A stretch of 13,027 bases of DNA from an uncultured Clostridia bacterium (GTDB lineage: Bacteria; Bacillota; Clostridia; RUG12999), in NCBI GenBank assembly GCA_938005345.1, contig CALLNG010000437.1, forward strand, positions 1-13,027, in the 5' to 3' direction. The translations under genes and the position numbers were made by a program. A model generated the notes under the pieces. It was not told where the DNA came from and did not search any database. It saw nothing but the letters and a program-made list of their open reading frames with translations. Positions 6,726 through 13,027 of the stretch are shown one piece after another. Positions within the stretch are counted from its first letter, which is position 1. The number at the start of each line of letters is the position of its first letter.

Positions 6726-9700
6726 TCAAAACCCCTCCTGACAGGCAAATGATTTTTGCCGCCTGTTCCCTGGTTAAACTATCGTTGGGATGGAAATAAC
6801 CCTGTTCATCGCCGCTAATTACATTAGCACGAACCAACAGTTCCACCGCTTCTACTGCATAACTGCTTATGGAATCAGCATCTTCGAACACTTTTTGTTC
6901 CCCGTCTTGTGCAAGCGTCTTTCCAGTCGCTTCCAGTGCCCGTTGTACCATAACCGCCATGTCTTGACGTGTGATAGTCTGGCCTACGCCAAACACCCCG
7001 TCTCCGATACCGCCAACAATACCCAACTGTGCTGCTGTTGCAACATATGGTACATACCATTCATTGGCGTTGACGTCGCTAAAGTCTGATTCTGTCTGCG
7101 TCGCTTCGATTCCCAGCGCACCCAGCAACATTTTTACAAATTCTTCTCTGGTCACGCTGCTCCCAGGATTAAACAAGCCATCGTAACCATTCACAATACC
7201 CTTTTCCGCCAATGCTTCTACATATTCATAAGACCAGCTGTCTTTGGGTACATCGCGGAAGCTACCATAATTACCCGGGTCAGTTGTCGGTGTAGGCGTA
7301 GGAGCCGGTGTCGGGCTGGTTACGACATTGACTAAGTTGCCGCTGCCGCTCAATGAGCCTCCTCCTCCACCGCCACTACTACCGCTGCTTCCGCTGCCAG
7401 TTCCGGGCGTTGTGCTGCCGGTTCCTTCTGCGGCACGGCGAATGGGTGTGTTTTCAGAATAGTTATTGCTCTCCACAGTAGCAGTCGTTACAAATGCTTC
7501 GTTACTTTGCGGTTTGGTAAAAATGGTTCCATCATTGGACAAAATATCCGGCCGGGAGGATACCCAGCTGATAGTGGAACCGAATTTTCCTACTGTTGGC
7601 AGTGTAATCGGTCCCGAAACCATGTAATCCGCATAGTTGTCTTTCAACCATTCAATATCTGCTTTGACACGGTTACTGTCCGTTGGGTCGTTGTAAATTT
7701 CAATTTCATACAATCCGGTCTTTCCTGTATTTTGGCTCGTGACACGGTAACGCACATAACGTGCTTCCACTGGCAGGAAATCAACAATTTTGTTGCTTCC
7801 AACGGTTGTTCCCTCTGCTACAGTCTCCCAATCAGAACCATTGTTTGATACTTCGATGACAAATCCTGTCACCAAATTATTTCCGTCCACTGGCATTTCA
7901 TGCAAAATCACCTGGGAAAGAATTTTTGCTTCCCCAACATCTACCCGCAGATACGGATTGTTCGCACCAGATATCCATGCGGTATCCAGCAACGTATCGT
8001 TGGCGTTGATCACGGTATCCCGACCAGAGCTAGCAGTCAATTCGCCACGCGCTGCCAAGTTGTTTTCATCTATGCCTCTGATGGTCAGTTCAAATGGAAC
8101 TGTCTGCGATTCCGTTTCATATGTTAGCGTTGCCGTATAGGTGACAGGCTGGTCCACGCTGGAACGTGTAATGGTACCATCATTTGCCAGAGCCGCCGTA
8201 TTGTTAGATCCCCATGCGATGGTACTGCCCAAATATCCCGTTTGGATTGGGCTGAGGTTCCCGATAATTGCGCCCTCTTTATTGCGGCTTTCCCCCTTGA
8301 TTTGTTCAAATGTCAGATTTGCGGCATCCAGTGCCACTCTTGTCGCCGGATGGTTCGAAGACTCTACCAACACATTCACGTTGTCCAGCCACATCCAGCC
8401 GTAGCGGTCTTCATAGCCCGTGCTAAACCGGAATGCACTGAAGTTTTTCGCACCGTTTTTCACTGTACCTTCTGCCACCAATTCCGTATTAACATAGACT
8501 TGCATTGCGCCGGTTTGCGTATTAATTTCATATTTCACGTTAGCCGCCGTATTGTCTGTATAGTCCACCGTTGCTTGCGTCTCTGCGCCGCCGTCCAAAT
8601 AGGTAATGGCCATAGTCGCGCTCGTATCATCGCTGCTGCCCGCATCGGTAATCATCAATTCAGACAGGACGTTGTTTTCCGTATCCAGCAGTTCTCCTTT
8701 CCATTCGCGTAGGTTTTCGTTGATTTGAATTTGGTATTCCAATACAACCTTTTCACCTGTTACTGCAAATGGATTGTCTGCATCCTGCGATACAAAATAT
8801 TGGATTCCCGATACATCCTGGTTTTCCGCGTCCCGTTTTACCGCGAGACGTCCATCTTGAATTTCAATGGTTGCATTCGCGCCAACGACATTCCATGGCG
8901 CAATGCTCTCTTCCGTGTCAAAGGTGTCGCTGCTCACATATAGGTACCGCTCTGCCTTGCCTTCCTCCAAAACAGTTAAATAAAATTCTTTGGTATCCGT
9001 AAGGCTGCCCCGCATTAGTGTTGCCGTCAATTTTACCGAAACATCATGGTCCATAGGCGAAATGGTTCCGTCCATTGCCAGCACGCTGGAATCCGAAATA
9101 TTCCATGCCACGGTGGTCCCATTAGGCAAAGACGTTGGCAGCGCATTTAGATTTTTGGTAATCATATTCGCCGGCTCGTCTGTCAATTTATCCAGCGTCA
9201 AGTAGTTATAATCCGCCATAAATGCCGTGTCATCCAGTTTCCATACCTTGAAACTATATACCCGTCCAAATTGGCCCTCGCTGGAGGCACCCTGCATGCC
9301 AATGACCAATTTATCCATTTTCTTCACGCCAGGAGAACGGGTATAATATTTTGTGTCGCTTGCTGGCACGCCATCTTTGCAGAAAATGAGAGAGGAGTCA
9401 TCCGTATCATATAACACACCGAATACCATTTTTTCTCCCTGTGTGTAGGCGGGTTTTGCCTCATTACCTAGCCAGCCCCCCGTGCCACTCGCATTGGGAT
9501 CTGTGTTAGCAGCCAACCCCATCCCGTTTTCTCCCGTCATACTCAGCAGATAGTTCCCCCCATTATAATAATTGGCAATTAGTTTTGCACCGCTTCCCGT
9601 TACATTGGTTTGGAAGGTCAATTCCATATAATAGGTGCCGTCCTCAATGGGGTGGTCACTGGGAATATTCACGGTGAGCGCGGAAATCCAGTCCGTTTTA

Positions 9701-12399
9701 TTGGTATTGTTTTTTACAAAAGTCAATGCACCGTCTTGTATTTCGTTGGTATAATCTGCGTTGGTTGTTAACGAATATTGTGGACTCTCTAAACTGTCAA
9801 ACACAATGTCGTTCCATAAAATCCAGTCGGAGCTTTCCCCACTTTCCGTTCCTTTCACCGTCAGCTCCAGTACTAGATCCTGCGAAGCGGTACCATTGAC
9901 AAAATGTCCAGTGAACGTCACTTGCGTATCCTGCGCCTGCCTATGCACCGTTCCATTGGTTTCCAACACAGCGGTATTGGTGGATTCCCACGTTACCGTT
10001 GTTCCATTTGCCATAGGGGATACTGGCAGCGTCAAATTTGCCGTTACATTGTTTGCAAGCTGCCCACCTAAAATGGTTTCCTCTTTTACATTTTCCATAT
10101 CCGCCTCTAGGTTAGCTGCATCTTCCGGATCGGTCGAGTCAACATACTGGTAGGTTTTGATGTTATGAAAGATAAAATAATCATCTTTCATTGCACTCTG
10201 GTATTTGAACAGAATCTGCCCAATATTAGTGTTCGCTGTCTCGGACACATACATTTTTCTGCCTGTGACAGGTTTTCCATCTACATAAAATACCAGTGAC
10301 TGATCCGATGTATCATACACAACGCCCAACCGTTCCTTTTCATGATTAGTGTTGTGCGGCGGCCGCTCTTCTGGATGGCTGCTTGCCAGCCAAGCTCTTT
10401 GTGTTCCTTCCTTATTGTCATAACGCAACGCAGCATTTATTGTTTCCATCCGGTTGATGCCAAATGCTACCGCCTCTTTTGCCGTATTGCTACGCAGTGT
10501 CGCGTTTAGTTGCGCATTTGTCGGGGCATTTTCCGTGTACTCAAACTCCACGTAGTATTTCCCATTACTTAGCACCGTATCAAGTGTATAAATAAATTCC
10601 GAATAAATATCTGAATTGTCCGTTAATTTCTTTAATACCATGCCATCCGCCTGATAAGTCTTTTCAAATTCTGTCGGATTGTCTGGCACCGTGTATTTTC
10701 CAGCTGACTCTGCTTCCTGCGTGAAAGGCAGTGTGTCAATCAGTTTCCAGTCGGAACTTTGTGCACTTCCCGTCCCCTTCACTGTCAGATCCAGCACCAT
10801 ATCCTGTGACGCGGTTTCATTAACGAAATGCCCAGTGAACGTCACTTGCGCATCTTGCTCCGCCGGCTTCACGGTTCCATTGTTTGCTAATACAGCAGTA
10901 TTGGTGGATTCCCATGTTACGGTAGTACCATTCACCATAGGAGAAGTTGGCAGCGTTAAATTAGTGGTTACACTGTCCTTACTCTGTCCGCCCAAGATGG
11001 AATTTTCCGTCACCGTCGCCATATCGGCCGCCAATTTTTCTGCATCGCTTTGGCCCGCCTGGCCTTCCACATACTGGTAGGTTTTGATGTTATGCAAGGT
11101 AAACGAGTCGTTTTGGTTTGCTTGTTGGAACTTGAATGCTATTCTTCCAATATTCGTAGCGCCATCGTTAGCGGCATACATTGTTTTCCCTGTAACCGGC
11201 TTTCCATCCACATAAAATACCAGAGACAAGTCAGCTGTATCATAGACTACGCCCAACCGCTCCTTTTCATGGTTGGTATTATGTGTTGGTTGCTCCTCCG
11301 GATGGCCGCTTGCTGTCAGCCAATTTCTTTTCATTTCCGTGTCGCTTCCCGTTTTACTATAACGCAGCGCAGCTCCAATTTTATTCCCCTTACTGATGGA
11401 AAACGTTACCGCTTCTGTACCAGTACTGCTTTGCAGTGTTGCATTTAACTGCGCCTTTGCTGGGGCGTTTTCCGTATATTCAAATTCTACGTAATACTTA
11501 CCATTGTCTAATGCGGTATCAAAAGTATAAATAAATTCTGAAAAAATACTCGCATTGTCTGTCAGTTTTTTTAGCACCATGCCGTCCGCCTGGTAGGTTT
11601 TTTCAAATTCGGTTGGATTATCCGGCACGGTATAGTTCCCAGCCTCTTCCGCTTCCTGCGTAAACGAATAGGTCTTCACTTCCTGCCAAGTGCCTTCTTC
11701 CGCTGGTGCTTGCTGTTTTTGCCAAATCTTCACACCCTTTAGAACAATATAACCATCTTTCTTCATGTTCTGCAGTTCCAGTTTGAGCGACGTTAATTTA
11801 GTCGTTCTGCTTGCGCGCGGATAAAAAACGTCCGTTTGCGCGCGGGTTTGGTCTACATACGTTAAAATGGATTGTCCTTCCGTTTCATACTGAAATCCTA
11901 GCTTTTCCGGCTGGCCGCTGGTATGGCTTGGCAAGGTGTATCCATAGCTGTCCAGCCATGCTCCGGTAGTCGCGCCATCGAGGGTTTGATTACCCGCAAG
12001 ACCGGTTGTGGCAGCTTGACGGATTGTAAAGGTGATTCCCTCACCGGCATTTCCGAAAAAGCTGCCCCAGAGCTGGCCGGCATTTAAGTGTTCCTCATAT
12101 TCCAGCTCCAAATAATACTCTCCCGCATCCAGCGGTGTCTCAAAAGAAATTGTCGTATCGATTCTGGGGTCGGCCACACCCTCCCCCTGGTCCTTTGTCT
12201 TTGTGATTTTGAGTCCGTCTGCAGTATCTTCTAGACTGTAATAGTCCGTACCGTTCCCGGTAAAGGGCGTATTCTCTGTACTAAACGAAACTTGGTTTGC
12301 AGTAATTTCCTCCCAGGTATCCTCCGCTGCCGCCGGCACTGCAACAAACAAACTTGCAAGCATGCAAAACGCCAGTGCTAACTTTAAAATCCGTTTCAT
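6715..12399 (-). CDS. Very large secreted multi-module SLH protein with LamG-like, Ig-like and discoidin (CBM32-like) domains
   Basis: This 1894-residue protein starts with a signal peptide (1-25, VPAAA-ED). In order I read: LamG-like 1 (27-230), LamG-like 2 (237-445), atrophied bacterial Ig-like 1 (451-542), LamG-like 3 (550-754), Ig-like 2 (757-850), LamG-like 4 (858-1057), Ig-like 3 (1058-1144), LamG-like 5 (1151-1347) and Ig-like 4 (1353-1442). An F5/8 C/discoidin module (1445-1571, LDTAWISG, NPYLRVDVG, ARYVRYRV) and a short Ig-like 5 (1574-1645) follow. A Gly/Ser linker, a Pro-Thr linker (1695-1707) and three SLH domains (about 1714-1889; TREE, TRQD, TREQ) end it. No catalytic domain is visible, so a glycan-binding, adhesive or scaffolding wall protein is the likely role. 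It is cotranscribed with, and overlaps, the lyase-like gene. LamG-like and Ig-like assignments rest on sequence pattern only; the discoidin and SLH calls are firmer. Confidence 0.85.
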   Translation of the reverse strand: MKRILKLALAFCMLASLFVAVPAAAEDTWEEITANQVSFSTENTPFTGNGTDYYSLEDTADGLKITKTKDQGEGVADPRIDTTISFETPLDAGEYYLELEYEEHLNAGQLWGSFFGNAGEGITFTIRQAATTGLAGNQTLDGATTGAWLDSYGYTLPSHTSGQPEKLGFQYETEGQSILTYVDQTRAQTDVFYPRASRTTKLTSLKLELQNMKKDGYIVLKGVKIWQKQQAPAEEGTWQEVKTYSFTQEAEEAGNYTVPDNPTEFEKTYQADGMVLKKLTDNASIFSEFIYTFDTALDNGKYYVEFEYTENAPAKAQLNATLQSSTGTEAVTFSISKGNKIGAALRYSKTGSDTEMKRNWLTASGHPEEQPTHNTNHEKERLGVVYDTADLSLVFYVDGKPVTGKTMYAANDGATNIGRIAFKFQQANQNDSFTLHNIKTYQYVEGQAGQSDAEKLAADMATVTENSILGGQSKDSVTTNLTLPTSPMVNGTTVTWESTNTAVLANNGTVKPAEQDAQVTFTGHFVNETASQDMVLDLTVKGTGSAQSSDWKLIDTLPFTQEAESAGKYTVPDNPTEFEKTYQADGMVLKKLTDNSDIYSEFIYTLDTVLSNGKYYVEFEYTENAPTNAQLNATLRSNTAKEAVAFGINRMETINAALRYDNKEGTQRAWLASSHPEERPPHNTNHEKERLGVVYDTSDQSLVFYVDGKPVTGRKMYVSETANTNIGQILFKYQSAMKDDYFIFHNIKTYQYVDSTDPEDAANLEADMENVKEETILGGQLANNVTANLTLPVSPMANGTTVTWESTNTAVLETNGTVHRQAQDTQVTFTGHFVNGTASQDLVLELTVKGTESGESSDWILWNDIVFDSLESPQYSLTTNADYTNEIQDGALTFVKNNTNKTDWISALTVNIPSDHPIEDGTYYMELTFQTNVTGSGAKLIANYYNGGNYLLSMTGENGMGLAANTDPNASGTGGWLGNEAKPAYTQGEKMVFGVLYDTDDSSLIFCKDGVPASDTKYYTRSPGVKKMDKLVIGMQGASSEGQFGRVYSFKVWKLDDTAFMADYNYLTLDKLTDEPANMITKNLNALPTSLPNGTTVAWNISDSSVLAMDGTISPMDHDVSVKLTATLMRGSLTDTKEFYLTVLEEGKAERYLYVSSDTFDTEESIAPWNVVGANATIEIQDGRLAVKRDAENQDVSGIQYFVSQDADNPFAVTGEKVVLEYQIQINENLREWKGELLDTENNVLSELMITDAGSSDDTSATMAITYLDGGAETQATVDYTDNTAANVKYEINTQTGAMQVYVNTELVAEGTVKNGAKNFSAFRFSTGYEDRYGWMWLDNVNVLVESSNHPATRVALDAANLTFEQIKGESRNKEGAIIGNLSPIQTGYLGSTIAWGSNNTAALANDGTITRSSVDQPVTYTATLTYETESQTVPFELTIRGIDENNLAARGELTASSGRDTVINANDTLLDTAWISGANNPYLRVDVGEAKILSQVILHEMPVDGNNLVTGFVIEVSNNGSDWETVAEGTTVGSNKIVDFLPVEARYVRYRVTSQNTGKTGLYEIEIYNDPTDSNRVKADIEWLKDNYADYMVSGPITLPTVGKFGSTISWVSSRPDILSNDGTIFTKPQSNEAFVTTATVESNNYSENTPIRRAAEGTGSTTPGTGSGSSGSSGGGGGGSLSGSGNLVNVVTSPTPAPTPTPTTDPGNYGSFRDVPKDSWSYEYVEALAEKGIVNGYDGLFNPGSSVTREEFVKMLLGALGIEATQTESDFSDVNANEWYVPYVATAAQLGIVGGIGDGVFGVGQTITRQDMAVMVQRALEATGKTLAQDGEQKVFEDADSISSYAVEAVELLVRANVISGDEQGYFHPNDSLTREQAAKIICLSGGVLNEE
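6718..7260 (-). other. Three SLH domains of the large modular protein
   Basis: Repeats begin with FRDVPKDSWSYEYV (residue 1714), FSDVNANEWYVPYV (1773) and FEDADSISSYAVEAV (1838). They carry TREE (1750-1753), TRQD (1810-1813) and TREQ (1876-1879). This is the same C-terminal arrangement (Gly-rich run, Pro-Thr linker, SLH trimer) as in the neighbouring lyase-like protein, so both would dock on the same wall polymer. Confidence 0.9.
6732..6739 (-). promoter_or_regulatory. Shine-Dalgarno for the lyase gene embedded in the upstream gene's last codons
   Basis: AGGAGGGG on the minus strand lies 6 nt before the ATG at 6723-6725 and is made of the Gly-Gly codons near the end of the upstream protein. 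The downstream ATG lies inside the upstream frame and the two genes share 11 nt (6715-6725). This arrangement is typical of translational coupling and fixes the start of the downstream gene. Confidence 0.85.
9850..10750 (-). repeat. Tandem coding repeat, copy B (LamG-like 3 + Ig-like 2)
   Basis: This stretch codes for residues about 551-850 of the large modular protein and repeats the module pair coded at 10774-11685. Shared peptides include FTQEAE, the 27-residue block at 569-595, GKYYVEFEYTENAP, HNTNHEKERLGVVYDT, SLVFYVDGKPVTG, HNIKTYQYV, NGTTVTWESTNTAVL and VTFTGHFVN. Copies differ at many silent positions, so the duplication is not recent. Confidence 0.88.
10774..11685 (-). repeat. Tandem coding repeat, copy A (LamG-like 2 + Ig-like 1)
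   Basis: This codes for residues about 239-542 of the large modular protein and is the partner of copy B at 9850-10750. The unit is about 300 residues, an LamG-like sheet domain followed by a degenerate Ig-like domain. The same two-module pattern continues in more diverged form in LamG-like 4/Ig-like 3 and LamG-like 5/Ig-like 4. Confidence 0.88.
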
Positions 12400-12404
12400 A
12401 GTAT

Positions 12405-12412
12405 ACCTCCTT
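12405..12412 (-). promoter_or_regulatory. Consensus ribosome binding site of the 1894-residue protein
   Basis: AAGGAGGT, a full match to the anti-Shine-Dalgarno core, lies 5 nt upstream of the ATG at 12397-12399. It fixes the start codon, which is followed directly by a signal peptide. The site lies in the 24-nt gap after the preceding gene, with no room for a separate promoter. Confidence 0.9.
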
Positions 12413-12423
12413 CGATTGCTTTT

Positions 12424-13027
12424 TTAGCGTACAATGACCATCACTCTAACGTCTTGATGCGGTCTTACAACAAAAACTTTATCCGAATTTGCATCGCTGC
12501 CCGTATAAGGCCGAATGTCCTCCATTCCACCTACTGTCACCGTTTTCGCCGAGGTATCATAGATATAAATGTTAGGTACATTCCGCGCCGGAACCAAAAC
12601 GTCTTCCGTTTTTCCGTTTTCAATTATCATGGTCATGGTATGTACTTTTTGGTTGTTGGCAACATCCACATCATTAAAAGATAGTTCCTTGACATATCCA
12701 TACAGGGTTTCTTCATCGGTATCTTTATTTTCCTGCATGATTTCATCGCCGAATTTCAAACTCTTAATAATCTGTGCATTATCCATGAGCCCATTGTTGT
12801 TTTTAGAGAACCAAATCAAATCGCCGCGTTTGAGTTTTGTAATGGTATCGTTTTTACCTGCCACAATATTGTTGCTCATCAGTGTAATCAGTTCTCCTTC
12901 ATAGAGCAACTCCGTTTTGTAAACCGCGTCTCCATTTTCATCCGTCACTTGCGTAGAGCTGGAGACCAAACCGATTTTACTTGTGAGCGGAACAATATTC
13001 AAAATATCATCTGCACGCATCTGGTCG
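12424..13027 (-). CDS. C-terminal part of an uncharacterised, probably surface-located beta-rich protein (cut by window edge)
   Basis: The reading frame is open to the window edge. The codons before the first internal Met (13018-13020) encode Asp-Gln in frame and no ribosome binding site is seen, so this is the end of a longer protein of which about 200 residues are visible. The visible part is rich in short alternating beta strands and charged turns (KLKRGDLIWFSKNNNG, LYGYVKELSFND, DKVFVVRPHQDVRVMVIVR at the end). It has no Cys, no membrane segment and no SLH repeat. I do not recognise a named domain. The general look resembles C-terminal beta-barrel repeats of large SLH proteins of Clostridia, whose SLH domains then sit at the N-terminus; that is inference. 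It precedes the 1894-residue protein gene by 24 nt in the same direction, so it is the next operon member. A short hairpin or promoter in that gap is not seen. Confidence 0.75.
   Translation of the reverse strand, partial: DQMRADDILNIVPLTSKIGLVSSSTQVTDENGDAVYKTELLYEGELITLMSNNIVAGKNDTITKLKRGDLIWFSKNNNGLMDNAQIIKSLKFGDEIMQENKDTDEETLYGYVKELSFNDVDVANNQKVHTMTMIIENGKTEDVLVPARNVPNIYIYDTSAKTVTVGGMEDIRPYTGSDANSDKVFVVRPHQDVRVMVIVR

Noticed and set aside
8242..8712. Plus-strand open frame of 156 codons opposite the large modular protein
   Set aside because: It is opposite a clearly coding LamG-like/Ig-like region and has Cys/His/Ile-rich composition typical of antisense frames.
6715..12399. A hidden catalytic domain (glycoside hydrolase, sialidase or lyase) in the large protein
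   Set aside because: Reading all 1894 residues, each segment is explained by beta-sandwich binding or spacer modules, linkers or SLH; the discoidin and LamG-like modules alone are not evidence for an enzyme.
13018..13020. ATG as the start of the 198-codon frame at the right edge
   Set aside because: The frame stays open upstream to the window edge and no Shine-Dalgarno is visible in the few bases available; an internal Met of a longer protein is more likely.
1..13027. A mobile element, phage region or CRISPR-type defence locus
   Set aside because: No transposase, integrase, terminal inverted repeats, direct-repeat array or defence domain could be found. The only long repeats are the in-frame protein module copies.

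Overview
The window looks like the chromosome of a Gram-positive, Clostridia-type Bacillota organism. The evidence is a glmS gene headed by a glmS self-cleaving ribozyme, strong AGGAGG-type ribosome binding sites, consensus sigma-A-like promoters, and large secreted proteins that end in three S-layer homology (SLH) domains. I cannot name a species. Every gene I accept is on the minus strand, so transcription runs from high to low coordinates. I see no transposase, integrase, tRNA, rRNA or CRISPR array.

Region 13027-2611 is the 3' part of a cell-surface operon. First comes the C-terminal piece of a beta-rich protein cut by the window edge. After 24 nt comes an 1894-residue secreted protein built of alternating LamG-like and degenerate Ig-like modules, a discoidin-type (F5/8 C, CBM32-like) module and three SLH domains. 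It overlaps by 11 nt a 1350-residue secreted heparinase II/III-type protein, a probable polysaccharide lyase, which also ends in three SLH domains. A strong intrinsic terminator closes the operon at 2611-2649. The working picture is a wall-anchored pair: one probable lyase for an acidic, uronate-containing glycan, and one large non-catalytic binding or adhesion protein. The substrate is not visible from sequence.

Region 2610-2078 is the long control region of glmS: a near-consensus promoter, a possible second extended -10 promoter, a small hairpin, a glmS ribozyme with its cleavage site at 2375/2374, and two further inverted repeats between ribozyme and start codon. The longer of these can form about 21 base pairs and is not part of the ribozyme core.

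Region 2077-1 holds glmS (glucosamine-6-phosphate synthase, complete), its terminator, and the first 55 codons of a YjbQ/UPF0047 family gene, which has its own promoter pressed against the glmS terminator. GlmS makes the amino sugar feeding peptidoglycan and wall polymer synthesis. That is the same compartment the SLH proteins would attach to, but nothing in the sequence ties the two units together in regulation.
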